Shown one piece after another: positions 1 through 7,318 of a stretch of DNA of 8,310 nucleotides (the stretch's first letter is position 1; each line of letters begins with the position of its first letter). Source of the DNA: Candidatus Bathyarchaeota archaeon (GTDB taxonomy: Archaea > Asgardarchaeota > Lokiarchaeia > Sigyniarchaeales > Sigyniarchaeaceae). Location of the stretch: contig WJJB01000190.1 in the NCBI GenBank assembly GCA_014729935.1, positions 1-8,310 of the forward strand. Direction: 5' to 3'. The position numbers were made by a program, and so were the translations under genes. The notes beneath the pieces are model-generated. The model did no database searches. It was not told the DNA's origin and saw nothing but the letters and a program-made list of their open reading frames with translations.

Positions 1-320
1 CCATAGAACCCATCGAGGTATTATCCATCACCACTTGCTTGTTCAAGATGACAGGTGGGAATTACGTGGAAGGTGTCATTGCTGGCACGAATATCGGCAG
101 GGATGCGGACACCATTGCAAATCTCATCGGTGGATTATGTGGGGCAATGCATGGCATTGATGCGATTCCTTTAGAATGGCGTGAAGGCGTCCAAGAAATC
201 AATCATCAATTACATGAGAAATACAAGCGGGATGCAGTGGAGATGGCTGGACTCCTGAGGGATCGTGCCAATTTAGCGATTGAAATGGCACAAGAGATTG
301 AATCCTATTTCAGGAATTGA
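1..320 (+). CDS. ADP-ribosylglycohydrolase family protein, C-terminal part (5' end outside window)
   Basis: About 105 residues are visible, reading from base 3 to a TGA at 318-320; the start lies upstream of the window. The segment contains GRDADTIANLIGGLCGAMHG followed by IDAIPLEW. This matches the C-terminal metal-binding GxDxDT motif of the DraG/ARH fold and the small-residue helix after it. Family members use a dinuclear Mg/Mn centre to cleave ADP-ribose from modified proteins, nucleic acids or small molecules. The upstream TTCLFKMTGGNYVEGV stretch fits the helix before that motif in the family. The tail (about 40 residues, KYKRDAVEMAGLLRDRANLA) is helical and charged. The N-terminal metal site and any extra domains cannot be seen, so the substrate is unknown. 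The internal ATG and TTG near bases 39-50 are not starts, because conserved sequence continues upstream of them. The family assignment is solid. Confidence 0.88.
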   Translation, partial: IEPIEVLSITTCLFKMTGGNYVEGVIAGTNIGRDADTIANLIGGLCGAMHGIDAIPLEWREGVQEINHQLHEKYKRDAVEMAGLLRDRANLAIEMAQEIESYFRN

Positions 321-407
321 ATCAAGCACGGAAGAGTCACCACCGGTTTTCGCCATGTTGCAACCTCGCGCCGATGCACCATGATATAGGAACAAGGTCT
401 TTTTTGA

Positions 408-1709
408 ATGTCACACTCGTGGATCGTGATACTGGTGAAAAAAGAATTTCCAACATTGCAGCCTTTATGGCTGGCGGTATTTGCAGATGTGCTTGGCTTC
501 ACACTTATCGTGCCACTCTTGAAGCAAATCGAGATTGATTTCAACGCAACTGAAATAGAAGTGGCACTGGTCTTATCCCTTAATGCCTTGTTTGGTTTTT
601 TCTTTGGGCCAATATTCGGTAAGGTTTCAGACAAGCATGGCAGAAAACCATTGTTACTTGTTGCTCAAGCGGGTACCATGGGTTCCTTCCTTATGTTCGC
701 GTTTTCAAATTCCTTGTTCATGATTTACCTTTCAAGGATCTTGGATGGATGCTTTGGCGGGAATTTCCCGATAGCGAAGGCGATCATCAGCGATATTGTA
801 CCACCAAAAGACCGTAGCGTGCAAATGACCAACGTTGGAGTTGCCCATAACTTGGCAAATGTGATCGGCCCATCGATGAGCGGGTTCTTGTACACTTGGT
901 CGGGGGGCATCATTGGTCCAGGCTTGCTTGGAACCGTGCTATCGCTTTTCACCATCATTTTAACCGCGTTGAAATTGGAGGAAACCGCACCAAGCAAGAC
1001 GGGGAAAACCGTGTTCGGGGATTTATCCAAGATAGAAGCAGCAGGAAACGGTATCATCCCCGAGAGAAAGATACGTAAGAATGAAACAGCAATGATCTTG
1101 CTATTCCAGTGGGGAACGCACACGCTCTCATTCTTTATATTCATGTCCAGTCTCTCTCTGTTCGCCGGAGAAAGATTGGGTTTATCGCCCCAGGATATTG
1201 GCTTGCTCCTCATGGTCACGGGCTTATTTCAATTATTCGTGAGATACGTGCTTTTCTATCCCATGCTCAAGCGGTTCGGTGAACGGCGAATGGCAACTTT
1301 GGGGCTAGCTATCTTCCCTGTCGTGTTCTTTTTAACGGGATTCGTGACCGTTGAATGGCAACTGGTTCTCATCCTGCTTGGCATGAGCTTCTCCGCGTCA
1401 TCAGTCCGGGGCGTCTTAACCGGTTTCCTCTCCCGGTCCGTGGATCCAAGGGATCAGGGAAAGATTCAAGGATTGAACACCAGTCTCGATACCTTGGCAC
1501 AAATCATCGGTCCTTTATTGAGCGGGATGACCTTGATGTTCTTACCCATCATGGCGTACGGCATACTGCCGGCATTGGTTGCGATCATTCCATTACTCGT
1601 CATGTTGAAACCTTTGGAGTTTTCCCACGAGAAGATGCTGATGGATTCCCGGGACGAAGAAGCACCCGATGATGAGATGTCTTCCAACAAGCTAATGGCT
1701 GATTCTTGA
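408..1709 (+). CDS. MFS transporter, DHA1/TetA-like drug exporter family
   Basis: This is a complete 433-residue major facilitator superfamily protein of the inner membrane, probably a proton-coupled exporter of small molecules. TM1 is near residues 20-39. The loop 2-3 signature (motif A) is at 71-80 as GKVSDKHGRK, with D75, G78 and R79 in place. The TM4 region contains RILDGCFGG, and the TM5 region (VGVAHNLANVIGPSMSG, about 143-159) resembles the glycine/proline-rich antiporter motif C. A central charged loop, about 190-226, separates two six-helix halves. The second half carries a weak motif A copy (LKRFGERR, 287-294) and LDTLAQIIGPLLSG at 360-373. The 30-residue tail is acidic. The ATG at 408 is preceded by AAGGT (394-398) at 9 bases, which supports this start. 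The length is usual for the family. The substrate cannot be told from sequence; the TetA-like resemblance does not prove drug resistance. It begins 87 bases after the glycohydrolase gene. Confidence 0.9.
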   Translation: MSHSWIVILVKKEFPTLQPLWLAVFADVLGFTLIVPLLKQIEIDFNATEIEVALVLSLNALFGFFFGPIFGKVSDKHGRKPLLLVAQAGTMGSFLMFAFSNSLFMIYLSRILDGCFGGNFPIAKAIISDIVPPKDRSVQMTNVGVAHNLANVIGPSMSGFLYTWSGGIIGPGLLGTVLSLFTIILTALKLEETAPSKTGKTVFGDLSKIEAAGNGIIPERKIRKNETAMILLFQWGTHTLSFFIFMSSLSLFAGERLGLSPQDIGLLLMVTGLFQLFVRYVLFYPMLKRFGERRMATLGLAIFPVVFFLTGFVTVEWQLVLILLGMSFSASSVRGVLTGFLSRSVDPRDQGKIQGLNTSLDTLAQIIGPLLSGMTLMFLPIMAYGILPALVAIIPLLVMLKPLEFSHEKMLMDSRDEEAPDDEMSSNKLMADS

Positions 1710-1861
1710 CGTGTCATAGCATTTCTTCCATTATTGGGCTCGTGAAGGGGTGCATGAAAACCGGTCCCCAGTAGTTTCTTAATACCCATTTCTATTATGT
1801 ACCACGTGATAATTCAATTGATCGCAGAGCGTGTTAATTGAGGTGCAAGGTCTTGATAACT

Positions 1862-3868
1862 ATGGAAACAGCTAACACAACTCAAGGAACTTCTCCAAAT
1901 TCCCTCTCTCATGAAAAGAAAAAATCAAAGGCGAGGGAAAGTGCAACAACGGTTTACAACTTGGCTTACATGTTATTCGTGCTGGGGTATTCCGTGGTGA
2001 CCATACTCGATATCATCGATAAAGGCGTGTATGGAGTGAATGTCATAGTGGCATTTCTCAAGTTCACAACCGTTGCGGTGTTATTGACTCGCCCGTTCTC
2101 CATGATCGTCGAATTAGGTGCATTTCCAAGTAATTTCCTGTATTCTGTCTTCCCCGGGCTTGACGTGATGATGAATGCCGAGTTTTCTGACATCACCGAT
2201 TTCAATGCCATGTTCGAGGGATTCATCTCCATGCCTGATTTCGTGTTCCTATTCCCATTCGTGTTTTACTTGATTGCTTCAATTTACTTTGGGTACAAGT
2301 CCAGGAAGGACGCCAATATTGCTGTGGAAGGATTCAAGTTTGCAACGAGCAATTACTTGACTGGAATAGGTATCTACGTGATCATCTGGGGCATCGTCGG
2401 GATCTTCAACGGGTTTTGGACGTTCCCGGTCGTGATCGGTCGGCTCTTCGTGACGTGGGTTCTTGGTGGCATTGATTGGATATTGATGATCGCGATTGCC
2501 ATCGTGCTCGGATCCGTTGGAAAATGGCTTGCGGGAAAGCACCCTCCAAAGCATAGGGGTGCGGCAGATTACCTGGTCAGCGTGTTGCAAAAACCATCAC
2601 CAAGCTTCGTTCCCGACGAGAGGAAGCAGGTCATGAGCAGGTACCAGCAGAAGGCTGTAGTTCAACAATCAGGCTCTCAATCAGTCTCAAGGGTGGCGCA
2701 AACTCAAGCGACCGTGGCTCATGAACAACCTCCTGTTACCATGAAGCCGGACAGTTCGGGAATCCCCGGGCCACAACCTGTATTCAGGCGATACTGCGAA
2801 TATTGCGGTGCCAGGCTTGATGCCGGAGCAAGATTTTGCTCTGGATGCGGTGTAAGCTTGGAAAACATTATTGTGCCAGAGCCAGTCGGTCAGAATCGAG
2901 CAAGGAAGGCTGAAGCGGAATCACTAGCCCCTAGTCCTGTACCGCCATCATCAACACGATCATCGTCCACTCCCGCAAGTATTTCAGCAGGTATCGACAC
3001 ACGCATGGAATCTCCTGCGCGTGAAGTTGCATCCCCTGGCAAGAAAATGCCTGCAGTGCCACCTGCTGGCATTGAAGGAGAAATAGTAACCGGTGAATCG
3101 ACCCAAGGGAAAGGTAAAAAGAAGCAAGAACTCAGCCCCGATGAAGTCGACGAATTGGAGCGAAAGCTCCATACCTTGGACAGTATTTCCATCCAATGGG
3201 CCCTGGTATTCATGGGTTTATCCGCCGTGTGGGGTGTCGTCTGGCTGGCGGTTGGTAATTTCAAGCTATTCGCGCATGGCTTGCTATCACTTCCCTTGGG
3301 ATACTTTGCCATGATGAGAGATAAGGATCTCTTTTCCAAATGGATCTTCGAGCGGAATTACTCATCAAGGGGGGTCGATCTCATCATGTGGGGTGCCATG
3401 GGCACGCTATGTTTTGGTTCGGGAATCATTCTCCTTGCCAAAGGTATATTGATGCTTATCATAACCCAAAACCGGAATGAACATTATCCCCCGTTAAGTG
3501 ATGTTCAATGGCAAGCACGTGTTTTCCAAGCGAGCACCACCATTGCCGCGCATTTCGTGATCTTGGTGACCATCGCAAATGTATCGTTGTTTTTCGAGTT
3601 GGCACCCTTTGCAGTCTTCTGGGCTTCTTTCTCGACCTTCATTGGCTTGATTGCGTTCCTGATCTACGTGCAAGTCATCAAGCCGGAATTCGCGCGTGGG
3701 AATATTTATGGCATGCAGGCCCCCTTGCTTGTGTTGGGCATTGTGAGCACGATCTTCGGGGGGGCTGGCGTGTACATTCTGATACAAGGCATTCTCATCT
3801 CCGTGCAAAAAGGCAAGTACGAGCGCATGTGGCAGCAAGACGAAATCAAGGAACAACCACCCACGTAG
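1862..3868 (+). CDS. Multi-pass membrane protein with a central zinc ribbon, function unknown
   Basis: I do not recognise a named family for the whole protein (668 residues). It begins with a polar, lysine-rich segment (1-30). Hydrophobic segments follow near 33-51, 59-76, 127-144, 164-184 and 197-221. A long polar linker rich in Gln, Ser and Pro (about 225-440) holds a zinc ribbon, C312-x2-C315-x10-C326-x2-C329 (YCEYCGARLD then FCSGCG). This ribbon type is common in archaeal membrane and regulatory proteins. A charged helix follows (LSPDEVDELERKLH), then a second membrane block with segments near 445-463, 470-485, 506-536, 560-606 (two helices) and 621-645. The ribbon and linker probably lie in the cytoplasm and may bind a partner or act structurally; that is inference. 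I chose ATG 1862, with AGGT at 1848-1851 placed 10 bases upstream. In-frame TTG codons at 1853 (after GAGGTG) and 1838 would add 3 or 8 residues. A T-rich terminator follows. Confidence 0.85.
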   Translation: METANTTQGTSPNSLSHEKKKSKARESATTVYNLAYMLFVLGYSVVTILDIIDKGVYGVNVIVAFLKFTTVAVLLTRPFSMIVELGAFPSNFLYSVFPGLDVMMNAEFSDITDFNAMFEGFISMPDFVFLFPFVFYLIASIYFGYKSRKDANIAVEGFKFATSNYLTGIGIYVIIWGIVGIFNGFWTFPVVIGRLFVTWVLGGIDWILMIAIAIVLGSVGKWLAGKHPPKHRGAADYLVSVLQKPSPSFVPDERKQVMSRYQQKAVVQQSGSQSVSRVAQTQATVAHEQPPVTMKPDSSGIPGPQPVFRRYCEYCGARLDAGARFCSGCGVSLENIIVPEPVGQNRARKAEAESLAPSPVPPSSTRSSSTPASISAGIDTRMESPAREVASPGKKMPAVPPAGIEGEIVTGESTQGKGKKKQELSPDEVDELERKLHTLDSISIQWALVFMGLSAVWGVVWLAVGNFKLFAHGLLSLPLGYFAMMRDKDLFSKWIFERNYSSRGVDLIMWGAMGTLCFGSGIILLAKGILMLIITQNRNEHYPPLSDVQWQARVFQASTTIAAHFVILVTIANVSLFFELAPFAVFWASFSTFIGLIAFLIYVQVIKPEFARGNIYGMQAPLLVLGIVSTIFGGAGVYILIQGILISVQKGKYERMWQQDEIKEQPPT

Positions 3869-4077
3869 CAAAGTATTCTTTTTTTCTCCTTTTTTCTTGG
3901 ATGTCCCCAACTTTTAGGAATACTGGGAATACATCCAGGTACTCGCTTGTTTCTCGATCTAGCGTCTGGGGGAAGATTCACCAGTTCAGCTCCAGCTTCT
4001 AGGGCAGCTTGAATTACAGCCTTCAATTATTCACTGTTTTCGCAAGCCTTAAATGATGGGTCGTGCATATCATCGCG
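3869..4077. other. Intergenic stretch between the membrane protein gene and the TnpB remnant
   Basis: Apart from the T-rich terminator at 3875-3898, no intact gene is visible. On the - strand, bases 3957-4032 read as a short protein-like segment (AVIQAALEAGAELVNLPPD). It has no convincing start and is closed by a TAA immediately upstream, so it is either a gene scrap or chance. The AT-rich part near 4021-4058 may contain the left end of the mobile element whose decayed gene starts at 4078, but I cannot identify a boundary. Confidence 0.4.
3875..3898 (+). terminator. T-rich transcription terminator after the zinc-ribbon membrane protein gene
   Basis: Two T runs (seven at 3879-3885, six at 3890-3895) separated by short C-containing spacers begin about ten bases after the stop codon at 3866-3868. 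Oligo-T on the coding strand directly after a gene is the usual intrinsic termination signal in archaea and needs no stem-loop. I see no convincing hairpin in front of it. Confidence 0.6.
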
Positions 4078-4425
4078 ATGAAGCCCGCGTGGCGCGTCCA
4101 GCTTTGAGTCATCAAGCGCCTCGATGACCCGTGCATCAAATCCAAAAACCTGTACAACTTTACCAACTGGCACGCGCAGCAGAAATCATTCAACTTCGAC
4201 GAGTTGCTCCTTCATGGCAGCCTGCGAGGTCCACCCGTTCTCCCTGGAATTCACAGCTTTACCTGCTCGGGGCGTAGCTTGGTTGTTCCCGAGACGAACG
4301 CGTGCACAATATCCAGCAAGAGGGAATTTCCGAAATGCCAGGATTGGTAAAACCGTGGATCGAATGGTGGAGTGGTGGATGAAGATGGCGTAAACCCGCC
4401 ATTCGAAATCAAGGAAGTCGCGTGA
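4078..4425 (+). pseudogene. Decayed, internally deleted TnpB-like (IS605/IS1341 OrfB) gene
   Basis: A single frame from ATG 4078 to TGA 4423-4425 is broken by stops at 4105 (TGA) and 4348 (TAA). The first part (MKPAWRVQL, stop, VIKRLDDPCIKSKNLYNFTN) resembles TnpB N-termini, where a short beta start is followed by a KNLYN-type helix. Its codons end strongly in C or G, as expected for real coding DNA. After FDELLLHG the frame passes quickly to RSLVVPETNACTISSKREFPK, which resembles the end of the RuvC domain (the NADxNxAxNI region of the family). It ends with VDEDGVNPPFEIKEVA. The whole frame is about 115 codons, against roughly 350-450 for a complete TnpB, so the middle would be missing, including the zinc-binding cysteines and most of the RuvC domain. 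The family's RuvC-III Asp appears as Cys in my alignment by eye. A hairpin typical of the element's right end follows. The assignment rests on pattern memory and is moderate at best. Confidence 0.42.
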
Positions 4426-4440
4426 GCACTCTCGACGAAA

Positions 4441-4460
4441 TCACGGCGTTCACGCCGTGA
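4441..4460 (+). other. Right-end hairpin of the IS605-type remnant (possible omega-RNA 3' end)
   Basis: A perfect inverted repeat with 9-base arms (TCACGGCGT and ACGCCGTGA) and a two-base TC loop lies 15 bases after the end of the TnpB-like frame and is followed by GAGAG. A GC-rich hairpin in this place, just past the tnpB stop and followed by a purine-rich GAG-type stretch, is characteristic of IS200/IS605 right ends, which also encode the 3' part of the TnpB guide RNA. It ends 31 bases before the peptidase start codon. It could instead be an unrelated hairpin; being GC-rich without a T run, it does not look like an archaeal terminator. Confidence 0.45.
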
Positions 4461-4490
4461 GAGCTTGCACCAAGTAAAGGTGTTCATCTC

Positions 4491-6071
4491 ATGGATTTGT
4501 CCACGTTGAAACCGGTATCAGTGTGGGAGATTTTTTGCAGGTTGATCTTGCAAATACCACACCCATCAGGCAAGGAAGGGAAATTACGGGATGCAATAAA
4601 AAATTGGGTGAAGGATAATGCAAAGACGGGGGTAACAATCAAGCAAGATCGCTCGGGGAATCTCTTAATACAGCATCCTGGCGCTAGGCAATATACCAAT
4701 CATCCATCGATTCTTCTCCAAGGTCACATGGACATGGTATGCGAAACTAATCTCCCAGGAGGTTTCAAGTTCAATTCAACGCCCATACCTGCATTTATTG
4801 AAGAAACTGGGAAATGGGTAATGGCTGATGGCACCACTCTCGGCGCGGATAACGGCATTGGTGTATCAATGATGCTTGCCTTGCTGAAGGAACATGACAC
4901 TGATCTTGATGATAGGCCCTATGAAATTCTCCTGACGCATTCAGAGGAAACAGGACTTCATGGAGCCCTTGCATTGGATCCGTGTGAGCTTGAATTGGAT
5001 TCCATTGCCATGATCAACTTGGATTCCGAGAACGTGGAAGAAATCATTATTGGCTCAGCGGGTGGGGGGGATGTCATCATGGAACGCGGGTACCATCCCA
5101 TTGCTGTTAACGAGCGCGATGATTTGTCGTGGTTCACGATCACCGTTTCTGGGTTGAAGGGTGGCCATTCAGGGGTGGACATTCACAAGCAATACCCGAA
5201 TGCCATCAAGGTTCTCTGTAAATTGCTCTCCCGGGTAACTGAATTGCATTCCATTCACGTTTGTGCCATGGAAGGGGGGAGCAGATCGAATGCAATTCCA
5301 CGGACCGCTCAAGTAACCCTTGCAATAGATAAAAACGCAGAAAAGGGAATCATCTCCCTTGTAAATGAGGATATCAATGATGCACGTGCTTATTACGAGG
5401 AACACGAACGGGGGACTAGCTCCCCTGCCAAACCTGACGTGAAGGCCCTCTCATCCCTCTCCATTGTACTGGAACCTGTCGTACCTGCAGGACCTGCAGA
5501 GCAAGCAAGTTTCATGAATTTAGATGATAGCAGGGAACTCATCAGGATCTTGAACGCGCTTCCTCATGGGGTGCACTCGTATTCAGTTACCATGCCGGGA
5601 TTGGTGGAAATATCAAGCAACGTTGCCATGGTAACCATGGATCCAATCAAGAAGATTTTGAGGGTGCAGGTGAACGTGCGAAGCAACATTGATCACATGC
5701 TTAAAACAACCCGCCAGGGTATCGCTGCGATTCCTCGATTGGCTGGCTGGCAAGTTCGGCTACCGGATGCATATCCTGGGTGGAAACCACGGCCACGGTC
5801 CGCATTCGTGAGATTCGTGAAACGAATTCACGGGGAAACAAGCGGCTTGGAGGTAAGGGTTCGGGCGATCCATGCAGGATTGGAAGCAGGTATTATTGGT
5901 AAACAATTGGGGCTCCATCCAGCCAATATCGCATCCATCGGCCCGACCATTCTCAATGCGCATTCACCTGCCGAAAAAGCCTGCATCAAGGATGTGTCCA
6001 CCATGTACTCGGTCCTAAAGCGGCTAATACTTTCCTTCTCTGGCAAGCAATATGAAGGGATTAATCCTTGA
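4491..6071 (+). CDS. pepD: Aminoacyl-histidine dipeptidase (peptidase family M20C, PepD type)
   Basis: This complete 526-residue cytosolic metallopeptidase is predicted to hydrolyse dipeptides such as Xaa-His (beta-alanyl-histidine/carnosine-like) for amino acid recycling. The di-zinc site of family M20 is intact: H79 and D81 in LLQGHMDMVCE, bridging D120 in TLGADNGIGV, the catalytic pair E152-E153 in LTHSEETGLHGA, D178 in INLDSE, and H491 in NAHSPAEKACI near the C-terminus. The dimerisation (lid) domain begins after GGGD (191-194) and contains GLKGGHSGVDIH (221-232) and RSNAIPRTAQVTLAI, both typical of M20C. The length is slightly above the usual 480-500. ATG 4491 is preceded by AAAGGTG (4476-4482) at 8 bases, a good ribosome-binding site. 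The TnpB-element hairpin lies just upstream, so the promoter may sit inside the remnant. The 3' end overlaps the convergent oxidoreductase gene. PepD is best known from bacteria, so lateral transfer into this lineage is possible. Confidence 0.93.
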   Translation: MDLSTLKPVSVWEIFCRLILQIPHPSGKEGKLRDAIKNWVKDNAKTGVTIKQDRSGNLLIQHPGARQYTNHPSILLQGHMDMVCETNLPGGFKFNSTPIPAFIEETGKWVMADGTTLGADNGIGVSMMLALLKEHDTDLDDRPYEILLTHSEETGLHGALALDPCELELDSIAMINLDSENVEEIIIGSAGGGDVIMERGYHPIAVNERDDLSWFTITVSGLKGGHSGVDIHKQYPNAIKVLCKLLSRVTELHSIHVCAMEGGSRSNAIPRTAQVTLAIDKNAEKGIISLVNEDINDARAYYEEHERGTSSPAKPDVKALSSLSIVLEPVVPAGPAEQASFMNLDDSRELIRILNALPHGVHSYSVTMPGLVEISSNVAMVTMDPIKKILRVQVNVRSNIDHMLKTTRQGIAAIPRLAGWQVRLPDAYPGWKPRPRSAFVRFVKRIHGETSGLEVRVRAIHAGLEAGIIGKQLGLHPANIASIGPTILNAHSPAEKACIKDVSTMYSVLKRLILSFSGKQYEGINP

Positions 6072-7245
6072 AGCGTATCCTCCCAAGGACGTTTTGCGAG
6101 GAAAAAATCTCGTTTTGCCTGATTAACTCATCCGCCTGGTCAAACCGGGGTGGCGTGTTCCAGAACAGGATACCCTCGATTTTTCCACATTGAACGTAAT
6201 ACACGATCGCTTTTTCCTCATCATCCCCCCAGTCAATCACATAATCAAGCTTTGCATCGATATGACCTATCACGTGGAATGGCTTGTCAAAAAAAGAACC
6301 GCCGTACCTGGGAAAGTGATCATAACTTGCTCCCTCGCCTGTTGCATTGATCCCGGCGATCATCCCAGTGCTTGTTGCATGATCTTGGCAGAAAAAGCGA
6401 TTCGAGGCACCCATGTAGGCATCATCCTCAATGATAACATTGCTTCCCGCTGCGAAGATATCTGGTTGCGAGGTTTCCATGTGCGAGTTGACAATGATGC
6501 CTTCTTTAACTGCAATCCCGGCATTGAAAGCGAGGTCCAAGTTGGGAGTCGCGCCAGCGATGGAAATGACTGCGCCGGTGGTGAGATCTTGCGATCCAAG
6601 GAATTCAGTGATCACCCGGTCATCATGCTTACGGACGCCGGTCACTTTGTCCATTGGTATTACATTCACGCCATGGTAGACCATGTCTTCCATTAGTTGT
6701 CTTGCGATTGTCCTGGGAAACATGTCTTGGCATGGGTGTTTTTCCTGGAAAACCGAGGTAACATGCAGGTTGAGCGAGACGAGTTGGGCAACGAGTTCCT
6801 GGGCAATGATGCCACCACCGATGATCAAGAAATCATGTACCGACTGCGTGAGTTTCATCAACGTTTGGTAATCTTCCAAGGTCCAATACTGGAGAATGAT
6901 TTCTGGATCTCCTGGAATTTCCCGTGGCTTGGATCCAAGAGCAAGAATTAGCTTCCCGTATTTATATCCCATACCGATTGCATCAGTGACCAAATGCTCG
7001 TGTGGAATGATGTCTGTTACTAGCCTGCTGGAAAAAAGCTCGACGCCACGTTCCCTTGTGTGGAACCAGATTGAATCCAATTCCTGCAGCATGATGTTTT
7101 TTACCATGGGTCCCTTCATGTACGGTGGTGAATCTTCGGCAGATATCATGGCGATCGATCCATTTGTATCATGTTCTCGAATTCCACGTGTTGCTGCATC
7201 CCCGGCAGCGCCACCACCCACGACGATATAATCGAATTCCCGCAT
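6061..7245 (-). CDS. FAD-dependent pyridine nucleotide-disulfide oxidoreductase family protein (AIF/rubredoxin-reductase-like)
   Basis: This complete 394-residue flavoprotein has two Rossmann domains. The FAD-binding motif is at 7-15 (IVVGGGAAG), with an acidic residue in ISAEDSPPYMKGPMVK (34-49), which is equivalent to the PPYxRPxLSK segment of ferredoxin and rubredoxin reductases. LALGSKPREIPG (101-112) is the ATG-like motif. The NAD(P) motif is IIGGGIIAQE (141-150, GxGxxA). GATPNLDLAFNAGI (241-254) and DIFAAGSNV (262-270) close the FAD site. No CxxC redox pair is visible, so it is unlikely to be a thioredoxin- or lipoamide-type enzyme. The C-terminal portion (about 325-380, IEGILFWNTPPRFDQADELI) matches the small C-terminal domain of the AIF/rubredoxin-reductase group. 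It probably moves electrons from NAD(P)H to a small acceptor protein or a quinone-like compound; the partner is unknown. The conserved Asp of the AAGD motif is Ser here (codon 6442-6444). ATG 7245 follows a weak ACTGGT ribosome-binding site. Its end overlaps pepD by 11 bases. Confidence 0.88.
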   Translation of the reverse strand: MREFDYIVVGGGAAGDAATRGIREHDTNGSIAMISAEDSPPYMKGPMVKNIMLQELDSIWFHTRERGVELFSSRLVTDIIPHEHLVTDAIGMGYKYGKLILALGSKPREIPGDPEIILQYWTLEDYQTLMKLTQSVHDFLIIGGGIIAQELVAQLVSLNLHVTSVFQEKHPCQDMFPRTIARQLMEDMVYHGVNVIPMDKVTGVRKHDDRVITEFLGSQDLTTGAVISIAGATPNLDLAFNAGIAVKEGIIVNSHMETSQPDIFAAGSNVIIEDDAYMGASNRFFCQDHATSTGMIAGINATGEGASYDHFPRYGGSFFDKPFHVIGHIDAKLDYVIDWGDDEEKAIVYYVQCGKIEGILFWNTPPRFDQADELIRQNEIFSSQNVLGRIRFKD

Positions 7246-7308
7246 GACCAGTACATGATATTTCGCAGTTCATACTTTTCAATTATTGCATTTCGTGCGA
7301 GTGCACCA

Positions 7309-7318
7309 TTATATCAAA
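7309..7318 (-). promoter_or_regulatory. TATA-like element upstream of the oxidoreductase gene
   Basis: Read on the - strand, TTTGATATAA resembles an archaeal TATA box. It lies 64 bases before the start codon at 7245, which would place transcription start about 35-40 bases ahead of the ATG. A second AT-rich stretch at 7279-7290 is closer and would give an almost leaderless transcript. I see no clear purine-rich BRE, so the choice between them is open. Confidence 0.3.

Noticed and set aside
305..634. - strand open frame over the start of the MFS gene
   Set aside because: It is antisense to clear MFS coding sequence and has a serine/lysine-rich, featureless product.
2279..3339. Several - strand open frames inside the zinc-ribbon membrane protein gene
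   Set aside because: They are shadows of a frame with hydrophobic segments and a zinc ribbon; their products have no domain or motif.
3508..4002. + strand frame extending past the end of the membrane protein gene
   Set aside because: It is out of phase with the real gene over most of its length, and no recognisable motif appears in the part past 3868.
4124..4487. Intact small open frames on both strands (4124-4393 + and 4251-4487 -)
   Set aside because: The third, interrupted + frame reads like TnpB with strong C/G third-position bias, so these are more likely out-of-frame shadows of the pseudogene.
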